Below are positions 9,076 through 16,018 of a stretch of DNA of 64,000 bases, one piece after another; positions within the stretch are counted from its first letter, which is position 1, and each line of letters begins with the position of its first letter. This DNA comes from an uncultured Alphaproteobacteria bacterium (GTDB lineage: Bacteria; Pseudomonadota; Alphaproteobacteria; RF32; CAG-239). Under the pieces are notes generated by a model. The model made no database searches and was not told the DNA's origin. It saw only the letters and a program-made list of their open reading frames with translations. Where the stretch lies: assembly GCA_934271465.1 (NCBI GenBank), contig CAKQRQ010000011.1, positions 1-64,000 on the forward strand, given 5' to 3'. Both the position numbers and the translations under genes were made by a program.

Positions 9076-9352
9076 GTTAAGCATCACCAATGCAAGCGGC
9101 AGGTATAAAACCTGCCGTTTTGCTTTATTTACCAAGCCTTTCAGCGAGTTCGGAATCGCAAAAACGGCTTTAGTCGTTTTAAGATGTCGGCGAAGTATGA
9201 GCCGCTCCGTTAGGGCGCACAGTGCGTCAGCGCGTGCGCAATGTATTATTTTTTGAAAATCGCCTTTTCGGGAGTTTTTCCGAACTCGTTTATGCAAGTT
9301 TCTTTGTTTTTCAAAACAATTACACAAGTTCACATCCGGTTAGGTCTCTGGG
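9076..9352. repeat. Intergenic repeat element, copy 2 (longest)
   Basis: It starts gttaagcatcaccaatgcaa with the hairpin GCGGCAGG-tataaaa-CCTGCCG. It continues with tttaccaagcctttcagcgag, an arm cgagttcgga (9147) and its inverse tccgaactcg (about 9279), and ends in acacaagttcacatccggtt. The end block recurs at 11390-11410. The interior between the inverted arms is not shared with the other copies. No open frame in it looks real. Confidence 0.65.
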
Positions 9353-9380
9353 ATTTTTTGTTAATAAAGGTTAAATTTTA

Positions 9381-10160
9381 TCAACGTCGTATTCCTATAT
9401 TCCTTAAAGTTTGATTAACGGTTTTATTAACATTAATTTGTTGTCTTTCATTAGCAAAAAATCTATTTCCAGCCTTTACACAATCTGGGCAAATCGGAGG
9501 CAAACCTTTTCTTTTGCAAGCTAATCTGGCTCTGGTTATATCGCTGAAATCTCCATTAACTCTTTGTTGCATAATACAAAGACCATCTTCGTCAGTACAA
9601 TGAGTTCCATAAATATCGGCAGAATTTTCCCTTCCTTTATAGGTAAGACCTATTACATGGCCAAATTCATGCATTAATACAGTTTTGAAATTTTCACGAT
9701 CAATGATGTTGCCAGAGTCGTCTGAAAATCTGTAGGCAGAAACGACACATCCAATTCCTTCATCCCCCAGCCCCAAACAGTAATTCATTTCTTGACAGGG
9801 ATATAAATCATCTTTGGTGATTAAAATCGTAAATTGTGGAATTTCTTCATTTGTTGGATCGGTCTGCATGGTTTGAAATAATGTGCTTGCATTTAACTGA
9901 TTAGGACGACCGTCTAGGATAGCATCTTTTTTGGCATTTTCAATGTGCCAGCGTGTACTTTTATATGGAGCAAGATAAAGTTTGCCATTTTCCGGATATA
10001 TATATCCAGTGTCTTTCCATGCACCTAAATTCGTGATTGGATAATCATTTTTATATTGAGGAAAGCAAGCCATCAATTCCTTTATGGCTTCAACAGCTAT
10101 TTGATTTGCCTGAGGATTGAGACCATCTTGGCTGACAATAAATATATCTTTTTGCTTCAT
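9381..10160 (-). CDS. Archaemetzincin-like zinc metalloprotease
   Basis: A 259-residue protein. The start at 10160 has GGGAG nine bases upstream. The zinc site H164-EFG-H168-VIGL is followed, after an insert of about a dozen residues, by H-C-X5-C-X-M (THCTDEDGLCIM) and later by CPDC. This combination of HEXXH, HC...C.M and a CXXC pair is the archaemetzincin pattern, in which the cysteines bind a second structural zinc. In canonical members the HC follows the HEXXHXXG directly, so the insert is unusual. No signal peptide is present, so it is probably cytoplasmic. It stands alone between two intergenic repeats. Substrate unknown. Confidence 0.7.
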   Translation of the reverse strand: MKQKDIFIVSQDGLNPQANQIAVEAIKELMACFPQYKNDYPITNLGAWKDTGYIYPENGKLYLAPYKSTRWHIENAKKDAILDGRPNQLNASTLFQTMQTDPTNEEIPQFTILITKDDLYPCQEMNYCLGLGDEGIGCVVSAYRFSDDSGNIIDRENFKTVLMHEFGHVIGLTYKGRENSADIYGTHCTDEDGLCIMQQRVNGDFSDITRARLACKRKGLPPICPDCVKAGNRFFANERQQINVNKTVNQTLRNIGIRR

Positions 10161-10221
10161 AAACGTTATCTCCCTAAGTGTATAATATACCATAATTTTA
10201 TGTAAAAAACAAGAAGTTTCA

Positions 10222-10250
10222 GTTCGTAAACTGCGAGGTAAGCATCACCA
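10222..10250 (+). repeat. Dispersed repeat, copy 2 (29 bp)
   Basis: Exact second copy of the 29-mer at 7824-7852, again just before a hairpin (AAAGCTCCC/GGGAGCTTT, 10256-10278, with a T run). Here it lies between divergent genes, so the hairpin has no obvious gene to terminate on the plus strand. Confidence 0.8.
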
Positions 10251-10367
10251 ATACAAAAGCTCCCCTTGCGGGAGCTTTTTTTATGGACTTTAGTTAATTT
10301 CAAAATTTATTCCTTAAAAACTTATTGTCGCTATTGTTTTTTTACAATAAATTTCCTATATGAAGTT

Positions 10368-10383
10368 ATGATAGCGCTATCAT
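10368..10383. promoter_or_regulatory. 16-bp perfect palindrome upstream of two small genes
   Basis: ATGATAGCGCTATCAT, an exact palindrome centred on a CpG-like GC step, lies 33 bp before the ATG at 10416. The form resembles LacI-family operators. No such regulator is in the window. Confidence 0.4.
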
Positions 10384-10415
10384 TGTGTTAATTTTTTTAA
10401 GAAGGATAAATAAAA

Positions 10416-10658
10416 ATGCCGAGAAAATCAAATAACTATGTTGGTAATTGCTCAATTAGAGGTGTTATCAATAAAGCTTACGAAATAGCAAAAAAATCTA
10501 ATGCACAAAATCCAGCCAAAACAGGAAATACTGTGGGAGATTTAATGATTGGGCGCGTGCCAATCATTAAAAACTGGAATAGAGGTTTCAATTTGGGAAA
10601 AGCAGGATTTATTGTTCAACAAACCTATAATGAGACTTGCAAACGTAGAAAAAAGTGA
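10416..10658 (+). CDS. Small basic protein of unknown function
   Basis: An 80-residue, Lys/Arg/Asn-rich protein starting MPRKSNNYVG and ending KRRKK, preceded by AAGAAGGATAAATAAAA. It has a central GNTVGDLMIGRVP-like segment but no signal peptide and no membrane span. The strong positive charge could suit nucleic-acid binding, but nothing proves this. It is followed after 25 bp by a membrane protein gene with its own strong ribosome site, so the two probably form an operon. I recognise no family. Confidence 0.55.
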   Translation: MPRKSNNYVGNCSIRGVINKAYEIAKKSNAQNPAKTGNTVGDLMIGRVPIIKNWNRGFNLGKAGFIVQQTYNETCKRRKK

Positions 10659-10683
10659 TTTAATAGATAAAAAAGGAGGTAAT

Positions 10684-11112
10684 ATGAAAAACTTACTACA
10701 TCAGATTTTAATGTTAGGAGGTATTTATTTTATTATCTCCTTTATATTGTCATTTACCGAAAACATAATTGTTGATATGTTATACGCTGGTGCTCTTGTA
10801 ATATTCATCATACTTTTTATCATTTTATGCTTCAAAAAAGGTTTTGTTTTTCTGAATAAAATTGATGAAAATTACAAAAAAACAACAAATTACTTAGTTG
10901 CTTTGGGATATGTTGAGTATTTTTCCATTATTTTCGGTTTTATTCCCTCAATAATTTATGGATATAATGCGGCTATGGCGCAATATGAAGGAGTTGAATA
11001 TTCATCTTGGCTATCTATTTATAGAATATATTTACCTTTTATTACATTGGGATTAATAATCATAGCTCTTTTATGGGCAACCTATAAAAGTTTTATAAAA
11101 AAGAACAATTAG
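10684..11112 (+). CDS. Small four-helix membrane protein, unknown
   Basis: A 142-residue integral membrane protein. The ATG at 10684 is chosen because AAAAGGAGGTAAT precedes it; longer upstream reading would overlap the previous gene. Hydrophobic spans are visible at about 6-25, 33-50, 71-92 and 112-132, with a charged loop (NKIDENYKKTTN) between spans 2 and 3 and a KSFIKKNN tail. It is co-directional with the small basic protein gene upstream. No enzyme motif is visible, and a toxin, immunity or accessory role cannot be told apart. Confidence 0.65.
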   Translation: MKNLLHQILMLGGIYFIISFILSFTENIIVDMLYAGALVIFIILFIILCFKKGFVFLNKIDENYKKTTNYLVALGYVEYFSIIFGFIPSIIYGYNAAMAQYEGVEYSSWLSIYRIYLPFITLGLIIIALLWATYKSFIKKNN

Positions 11113-11208
11113 GATATTTTTCTAAAAACGCTTTAGTCAATTTATAAGTCTGCATTGTTTCCGTATAATACTCTTCTGAGAGTAAAAGTTCGAGATTCGT
11201 TGCATAAT

Positions 11209-11423
11209 TGTCACCAATACAAACGGCAGGTATAAAAACCTGCCGTTTTTGCGCCGCTACGAAAGCTGAACGCTTTCTACTTGCGCGAACAACTAACCTT
11301 TGCAGCGGTCGTTTCTCCCTCGCAAAGCTAAGAGAAGTTTCTTTATTTACCAAGGCTTTCAGCGAGTTTCTTTGTTTTTCAGCGTGTTACACAAGTTCAC
11401 ATCCGGTTAGGTCTTTGGGATAA
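11209..11423. repeat. Intergenic repeat element, copy 3
   Basis: Begins tcaccaatacaaacggcagg with the hairpin ACGGCAGG-tataaaaa-CCTGCCGT plus T run. It shares tttaccaaggctttcagcgag and acacaagttcacatccggtt (through ggtctttggga) with copy 2 and ends exactly where the methyltransferase remnant begins. The inverted cgagttcgga arms of copy 2 are missing here. The minus-strand bases just left of it (about 11095-11205) read as plausible protein (ETMQTYKLTKAFLEKYP) and may be another remnant. Confidence 0.65.
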
Positions 11424-11572
11424 AAATTAAGCCATTGAAAGATTTTAACTGCATGGCCGCCGATGCTTTAGATTTGAGTGTATTTGCTGACAAAACTTTT
11501 GACATAGTGTTGAATTTTGGACCTATGTATCACTTGTTTAATCAGAAAGATAAACAAAGGGCTATGGATTAG
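11423..11572 (+). pseudogene. SAM-dependent methyltransferase remnant
   Basis: The open frame ending at TAG 11572 reads DFNCMAADALDLSVFADKTF, then DIVLNFGPMYHL. That is the motif III-IV region of a class I methyltransferase (DxxxxPFxDxxFDxV...MYHL type). There is no start codon or N-terminal SAM-binding loop: the left end is the repeat element's conserved terminus, and the right end stops soon after the motif. It is a roughly 50-codon relic trapped between the repeat and the sensor kinase gene. Confidence 0.65.
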
Positions 11573-11580
11573 AAAAATAT

Positions 11581-12927
11581 TTATTTCTGTTCAATTCTTG
11601 CGCAAAAAACATTTTCAATATTTGTGAAAATCAAATTGCAAGCATAAAAATCTGCAATACATTTGACGATGGATAACCCGATACCATTTCCTTTTTCATT
11701 TTGTCCGGCAATTCGGAAAAATCTCTCACCCAATTTATTTAAGTCCTGTGGAGCTATATTTACCCCTGTATTGCGCACCTCCAGATAATTTAATCCAATA
11801 ACAATTTCTATATCTGCTCCTTGCGGACTGTATTTGATTGCATTATCCAAAAGATTGCGCACTATCAGCTCGGCCAATGACGAATTTCCTTTATCAAAAG
11901 CCCCTGCTCCGTTACCGGTTATTTTAATCACAAGTTTTTTGGCTGATATATCAGATTGATACGCATTAAGCATCTGTTCACATATCAATTTCCAATTTAT
12001 CACTTCATAAATTTTTTGATTTTTTTGAAACGACGCTTCCACCCTTGATAAAGATAAAAGTTGCTCAACTAATCTTATTGAGCGCTCAATTCCCTCATCT
12101 AATTTATTTAACGCGGCTTTGTGCACTGCGCTATCATCCATTGAAATTCTGGCAACATCCAGCTGCACTTTCAAGGCTGTTAACGGCGTGCGGAGTTCAT
12201 GAGCCGCATCGGAGATAAAACGCCGCTCGCGCTGCAAGACCGAATTTACTCTTTCCAGCAAATTATTCAACGCTTGAGTCAACGGACTGATTTCCAAAGG
12301 AATATTTTTATCACTAATCGGTGTTAAATCATCAGCCTTGCGCATAGCAATATCATTTGTCAGATGTTTGAGAGACTGGAGCTCAAAACTTATACCGCCA
12401 ATGACAACCAATAAAAGAACAAGCAGCCCCACAGCCCACGGCATCATAAATTCTTCTAACATATCCCAGGCCATATCTTCGCGGTATTCCAATTCTTGGC
12501 CAACAGCTATCCTGAATTTTCCGTCAGTCGATTTTATCCAAATTAAACGCCAATTTTCTCCGTTGACTCTTTGTTTGACAAAGCTGCCATTCACATCTTG
12601 ATAGGCAAAATGCTTGCCATTTTCATCATCATGAAAAATCCGGCGGCCGGAAGCGTCAAAAACTGCAAAACCAATGGCTTCATCTTCATCATCAGCTCCG
12701 CGAATATCATCAAAAATCTCGTCTGTTCTTTTTTGAGTATCCGAACTGATGCCGCTCCAGTTTGTTCCGGCTAATTGCCGCGCCATGGCCATTTGATAGG
12801 TATCAAAAAACTCATCAATTTTTTCTTTTGTTTCAGACCAAGCCATCACTCCTGCACAGCCCCAAACTGCACAGGAAATAAGGATAAAAAATAAAATAAA
12901 TTTCAGTTTAAGGCTAATTTTTTTCAC
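11581..12927 (-). CDS. qseC: Sensor histidine kinase, QseC/PmrB-like
   Basis: A 448-residue inner-membrane kinase. It has a first span at about 8-28, a periplasmic sensor of roughly 130 residues rich in acidic stretches (GADDEDEAI), and a second span at about 164-181. Then come HAMP, HisKA with the phosphoacceptor His243 in AAHELRTPL, and a HATPase domain with N, G1 (GNGIGLSIV) and G2 boxes. Its first four bases overlap the response regulator end (ATGA-type coupling). The order ygiW-qseB-qseC is a known proteobacterial operon, so the QseBC assignment rests on both domains and neighbours. The signal cannot be read from sequence; a PmrAB-like role in envelope stress is an alternative. Confidence 0.82.
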   Translation of the reverse strand: MKKISLKLKFILFFILISCAVWGCAGVMAWSETKEKIDEFFDTYQMAMARQLAGTNWSGISSDTQKRTDEIFDDIRGADDEDEAIGFAVFDASGRRIFHDDENGKHFAYQDVNGSFVKQRVNGENWRLIWIKSTDGKFRIAVGQELEYREDMAWDMLEEFMMPWAVGLLVLLLVVIGGISFELQSLKHLTNDIAMRKADDLTPISDKNIPLEISPLTQALNNLLERVNSVLQRERRFISDAAHELRTPLTALKVQLDVARISMDDSAVHKAALNKLDEGIERSIRLVEQLLSLSRVEASFQKNQKIYEVINWKLICEQMLNAYQSDISAKKLVIKITGNGAGAFDKGNSSLAELIVRNLLDNAIKYSPQGADIEIVIGLNYLEVRNTGVNIAPQDLNKLGERFFRIAGQNEKGNGIGLSIVKCIADFYACNLIFTNIENVFCARIEQK

Positions 12928-13583
12928 TTATCCTCCAACATATATCCCAATTTGTTTACTGTTTTTATGATGTCTTTGCCAAGCTTTTTACGTAAATGAT
13001 GCACATGAACTTCGATTGCATTGCTGGATACATCTTCATCCCAAGAGTAAAGTTTTTGCTCTAAAACATCCTTGCTCATCAAGCGGTTTCGGTTGTGCAG
13101 CAAAAGCTCTAACAACCCGTTTTCTTTTGGCGATAAAGGAACTTCACACCCGTTAAGCATCACTTGCTTGGTATGCAGATTAAAACAAATATTACGATAT
13201 GTTATCACTTCTCCGATTTCACCGCTTTGTCTCCGTATGAGGGCATTTAACCTAGCGACAACCTCTCCCAAAGAAAAAGGTTTTCCCAAGTAATCATCCG
13301 CTCCGAGATTTAGCCCTTTGACCCTTTCTTCAACATCATCTCTTGCTGTAAGAATAAGAATCGGCTCTTTGCATTTATGTTCTCGCCAATACCGTAAGAT
13401 GTCCAATCCGTCCACTCCCGGCAATGTCAAATCGAGGACAACTGCATCATACGGCGACTGCAGCAAAGCTTCTTGTCCGTCTTTTCCGTTGTCAAACCAA
13501 TCCGTCGTAAAACCGGATTTACTCAAGCCGGTTTTCAGCCCGTCGCCAATTAAAGGGTCGTCCTCGATTATCAAAATGCGCAT
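12924..13583 (-). CDS. qseB: OmpR-family response regulator, QseB/PmrA-like
   Basis: A 219-residue response regulator. The receiver domain has acidic pocket E7-D8-D9, phosphorylated Asp51 in VVLDLTLPG and conserved Lys in LGKPF. The C-terminal winged helix (about 125-217) ends NAIEVHVHHLRKKLGKD, typical of the OmpR/PhoB class. The length matches QseB/PmrA. The gene is 9 bp downstream of the ygiW-like gene and overlaps the kinase gene by 4 bp. A direct-repeat box upstream of ygiW fits binding by this regulator, so autoregulation is likely. Confidence 0.87.
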   Translation of the reverse strand: MRILIIEDDPLIGDGLKTGLSKSGFTTDWFDNGKDGQEALLQSPYDAVVLDLTLPGVDGLDILRYWREHKCKEPILILTARDDVEERVKGLNLGADDYLGKPFSLGEVVARLNALIRRQSGEIGEVITYRNICFNLHTKQVMLNGCEVPLSPKENGLLELLLHNRNRLMSKDVLEQKLYSWDEDVSSNAIEVHVHHLRKKLGKDIIKTVNKLGYMLEDK

Positions 13584-13592
13584 ATCTCAGCC

Positions 13593-13937
13593 TTATTTTT
13601 TCAGTTCAATCGTGTCGACATCGATTTCGGTAGAGAACATTTCTTTGTCGACCTCTCCTTTAATTCTTACTACATCTTTAGGGGTCACGTCAAGACCGCG
13701 CCAATTTTCATCATCAATTTCAACAGTAATGCTTCCTGTTGCATCTTTGAACAGATATTTTTCGTTTCCGAGGCTCTTTTCAATCTGCCCGTTAAGCACA
13801 ACTGCGGTATCATCTTTCATTTGAAGGGCTTCGGCTATTGTTACGGGAGCAAGCTCGGGGCCTTGGAAAGCAGCAAAAGCTCCGGTTGAAAAGGTAACGA
13901 CCATTGCCAAAGCTGAAACAGAAAGAATTTTATTCAT
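13593..13937 (-). CDS. ygiW: Periplasmic OB-fold stress protein, YgiW/BOF family
   Basis: A 114-residue protein with a clear signal peptide (about 1-22, ending GAFA). The mature part follows the bacterial OB-fold (BOF) pattern: PVTIAEALQMKDDTAVVLNG, the ...YLFKDATGSITVEID strand pair, and a final VDTIELKK. YgiW and YdeI family members are small periplasmic proteins linked to cationic antimicrobial and oxidative stress; they bind ligands through the OB fold. It is the first gene of the operon with qseB and qseC, the usual context, which supports the assignment. Confidence 0.87.
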   Translation of the reverse strand: MNKILSVSALAMVVTFSTGAFAAFQGPELAPVTIAEALQMKDDTAVVLNGQIEKSLGNEKYLFKDATGSITVEIDDENWRGLDVTPKDVVRIKGEVDKEMFSTEIDVDTIELKK

Positions 13938-13980
13938 ATTATTTCTCCTAAATTAAAAAGTTTTTGTGTTTGTTTACAGG

Positions 13981-14016
13981 TTAAGTTCATCATTCTGAAC
14001 TTAAGGAACGCTTAAG
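13981..14016 (-). promoter_or_regulatory. Candidate QseB/PmrA box upstream of ygiW-qseBC
   Basis: On the minus strand CTTAAG-CGTTC-CTTAAG (14016-14000) is the direct-repeat, five-base-spaced half-site pattern described for PmrA and QseB. Overlapping it, 13981-14004 is a 9-bp inverted repeat (TTAAGTTCA-N6-TGAACTTAA). The direct repeat lies about 63 bp upstream of the ygiW start. Confidence 0.65.
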
Positions 14017-14080
14017 GCCTCAAAATTTTATTCAATTTTATTTTTAATGGTGGAAAAATATTGTTTTGATTCACACACAA

Positions 14081-14106
14081 GGCATTTACCGGTAAGGGTA
14101 AATGCC
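14081..14106 (-). terminator. Terminator hairpin after the RTX-like remnant
   Basis: GGCATTTACC-ggtaag-GGTAAATGCC. Nearly the same stem follows the gene at 20730-21260 (21267-21295), and the two upstream coding ends are also related. Confidence 0.7.
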
Positions 14107-14114
14107 TTTTGTTT

Positions 14115-14450
14115 TTACTCATGAAATTCTCCGACATAGCGCGCTTTGGCCATATCCCAAGACTCATAATAGTCACTTGACAGAGAAGCAAGATTGTTTT
14201 CATCAAAGCCGACAATCCAGTTCATTCCATCTGCGCGATTAGCACGGGCATAGTAATGTCCCTGTTTGCTTATGTTGGTTACCGTTTTTATCTATCGCAG
14301 ATGAATTTTGATAATCCAAATTGATTCCACTGATTCCAGCCTGTTCTAAAGTCAGTAGTTCACCCTCATCAACAACTCCGTTCCATCATCAATCTGTCCA
14401 TTACCATTAATATCCCGAACCAACAAGCCATCATCTTTTCCTACCCAACC
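14115..14450 (-). pseudogene. Frameshifted remnant: RTX/FrpC-like region plus GHYY...NWIV...FDE module
   Basis: Three consecutive frames give one coherent protein. The first reads GWVGKDDGLLVRDINGNGQI then DDGTEL, the calcium-binding-like segment of FrpC/RTX-type proteins. A shift near 14370 leads to VVDEGELLTLEQAGISGINL, and another near 14260 leads to GHYYARANRADGMNWIVGFD and ...VGEFHE before TAA at 14115. No frame is intact and no start is visible, so it is decayed. The last 50 residues resemble the C-terminus of the intact protein at 20730 (GRYYVHGRNHGYQNWIVTFD). The 5' end overlaps the stop of the 108-residue gene at 14441. Confidence 0.7.
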
Positions 14451-14767
14451 TGTAAATTATTAGAAAAATCAACATCTCTCCAAGAATCGATAACATACTG
14501 GCAAATATTTGTAAAATATCCTTCCTTGCAGGATTCTTTTTCAATTTTATCCTGAGCATCCACTAAAGATTTTAAACTTTGTTCTTCAGAAAAATTTTTA
14601 ACAAAACTGAAAAACTCATCATTTTCTGGTTCATCTTGAATTAATTCATATGCTCCATTAATAAATTCATCAGAAAGTAATTGATTAATTAAGGTTTCGT
14701 TTAAATTATGAGATTGTAAAATGGATGTTAGAGCATTTTTCAATTCACTAGCTGTACTGTGTACCAT
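14441..14767 (-). CDS. Small acidic protein, unknown
   Basis: A 108-residue protein starting MVHSTASELKNAL with an AAGGAG site 8 bases upstream. It is acidic and helical (DEPENDEFFSFVKNF) with no signal peptide or span. The length and the clean start argue for a real gene. Its last residues (FSNNLQVG) run into the RTX-like remnant in another frame, so the natural C-terminus may have been altered by the decay. It lies 27 bp downstream of the ankyrin gene and is probably in the same minus-strand transcript. I recognise no family; an orphan immunity-type protein is one possibility given the neighbourhood. Confidence 0.5.
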   Translation of the reverse strand: MVHSTASELKNALTSILQSHNLNETLINQLLSDEFINGAYELIQDEPENDEFFSFVKNFSEEQSLKSLVDAQDKIEKESCKEGYFTNICQYVIDSWRDVDFSNNLQVG

Positions 14768-14794
14768 TGGTTTTCTCCTTAATAAAAATTAAAG

Positions 14795-15700
14795 TTAAAA
14801 TTCATTAAATATCATATTTCCTTGTACGTCCATAAAGCCTCTTATTCTTTTTCCTTCTACATCTTTGTAAGTAATACCTTTTTTATTTGTTATTTCTTTA
14901 TTTGCCCCTGCTTTTATTAAGATATCCACGGCTCTATTATTATTTAAACTATATGCCCAGAAGAGCGGGGTATTTCCATCGCGGTCTTGGATATTAAGAT
15001 TCGCCCCAACCTTTACTAAGTATTGTAATGGCTCTAGTGTTATTTCTTGTGGATTTGTAGCTGCGATATGCAATGGTGCAGTCCCTAAAGTTCCTGCTTT
15101 TGTATTTATATCTGCACCATTTTTAACCAAGAAATCTATAATTTCCATAAAATATGGAATAAATGTGCTATATGCTAATTTCATTGCATCTTTTATAGCT
15201 ATTCTGATTTTTTCTCTTTCTTCTGGAGTAACTGAACCACATGGTTTAGACACAATTCCTGAAAAATTACATTCTCCAATATTGTTTTTTATTTTTTCAT
15301 CAATTATTTTATTTGCATCAATTTCAAGATATTTAAGTTCCTGTGGAAGTGTAACCGCCCAATGTAATGCAGGCATTGAAAAATCTGGACAAGGAATCTC
15401 ATTTATGTTGGCGCCTGCGTCTATTAATACCTTTATCTTCTCTAAAGCATACGTTGGATATCTTTGAGCATTCTTCCCTCTTGCAGAACTTCGCACTGCT
15501 TCATTTAATAAAGTACTACATAGGTAAACTTTATTTACATCATATCCACTTTGAAGAAGTTTTTTTACATCGTCCGGCGTTCCATTAAAAACAATTTCAT
15601 GGGCTTGCTCATCACTAATTGCAGCTATTGCATTATGATTTTTGAAAAAGACATTTCCAAAAATCATTAAAAATATTAAAAATCCTGTTAACTTTTTCAT
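14795..15700 (-). CDS. Exported ankyrin-repeat protein
   Basis: A 301-residue protein with a signal peptide (about 1-27, KKLTGFLIFLMIFGNVFF core). Ankyrin units follow: GTPDDVKKLLQSGYDVNK, KIKVLIDAGANINE, the insert-bearing middle, NGADINTKAGTLGTAPLHIA, PLQYLVKVGANLNIQDRDG and AVDILIKAGANKEITNKKG. Between units 2 and 3 there is an unusual ~60-residue insert with a Cys pair (ECNFSG, SKPCG). Ankyrin proteins bind other proteins, and bacterial exported ones act in the periplasm or outside. The ribosome site is AAGGAAATTAGGGA. It lies in a run of small same-strand genes with duplicated and broken neighbours. The partner is unknown. Confidence 0.85.
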   Translation of the reverse strand: MKKLTGFLIFLMIFGNVFFKNHNAIAAISDEQAHEIVFNGTPDDVKKLLQSGYDVNKVYLCSTLLNEAVRSSARGKNAQRYPTYALEKIKVLIDAGANINEIPCPDFSMPALHWAVTLPQELKYLEIDANKIIDEKIKNNIGECNFSGIVSKPCGSVTPEEREKIRIAIKDAMKLAYSTFIPYFMEIIDFLVKNGADINTKAGTLGTAPLHIAATNPQEITLEPLQYLVKVGANLNIQDRDGNTPLFWAYSLNNNRAVDILIKAGANKEITNKKGITYKDVEGKRIRGFMDVQGNMIFNEF

Positions 15701-15733
15701 TCCCTAATTTCCTTTATTTCACAATCTTATAAA

Positions 15734-15982
15734 TCAAGCCTTTGCCGAGCATTGGCAAAGGCTTGATTTTGTTTTGACACATAACTTAAAATCTGAGAGC
15801 ATCCTAAAACTGATAAAATTCATAATTCCTAAAATGGCTGAAGCTGTTACTTCTACAGTTTTTATAGCAACAGGATTTCCATCTTCATACTTTACCAAGC
15901 CATAACCACTATGTTTGCCATCGGGTAATAGGGATAAATCAACATTTCTTGAAAAAGCAACCAATTTGTAAGTCGTTGTCAT
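15734..15982 (-). pseudogene. Truncated copy of the small KYEDGNP protein (copy B2)
   Basis: The first ~55 codons (MTTTYKLVAFSRNV, then SGYGLVKYEDGNPVAIKTVE, through MNFIS) match the intact protein at 16845-17330. After that the similarity stops and the frame runs through a terminator-like hairpin (CAAGCCTTTGCC-N7-GGCAAAGGCTTG, about 15742-15772). The C-terminal two thirds of the family are therefore missing. The start retains a strong site (GAGGAGAAACATT). It is the 3'-most unit of the duplicated array. Confidence 0.7.
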
Positions 15983-16018
15983 AATGTTTCTCCTCGTTAA
16001 AGTTATGTAATAATGATG

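Noticed and set aside
9037..9333. 98-residue minus-strand ORF and its plus-strand partner
   Set aside because: They lie entirely within repeat copy 2, have no ribosome site, and their composition is not protein-like.
11093..11353. 86-residue minus-strand ORF over repeat copy 3
   Set aside because: Most of it is repeat sequence. Only the last ~40 codons look protein-like, and they are reported as a possible remnant.
7824..11423. Integron with attC sites (GTTAAGC and GTTAGGT occur in the repeats)
   Set aside because: The genes lie on alternating strands, no integron integrase is present, and the repeats lack the paired RYYYAAC/GTTRRRY arms of attC.
14012..14215. 67-residue minus-strand ORF
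   Set aside because: It reads across the terminator and the decayed RTX-like gene in another frame; it is a shadow.
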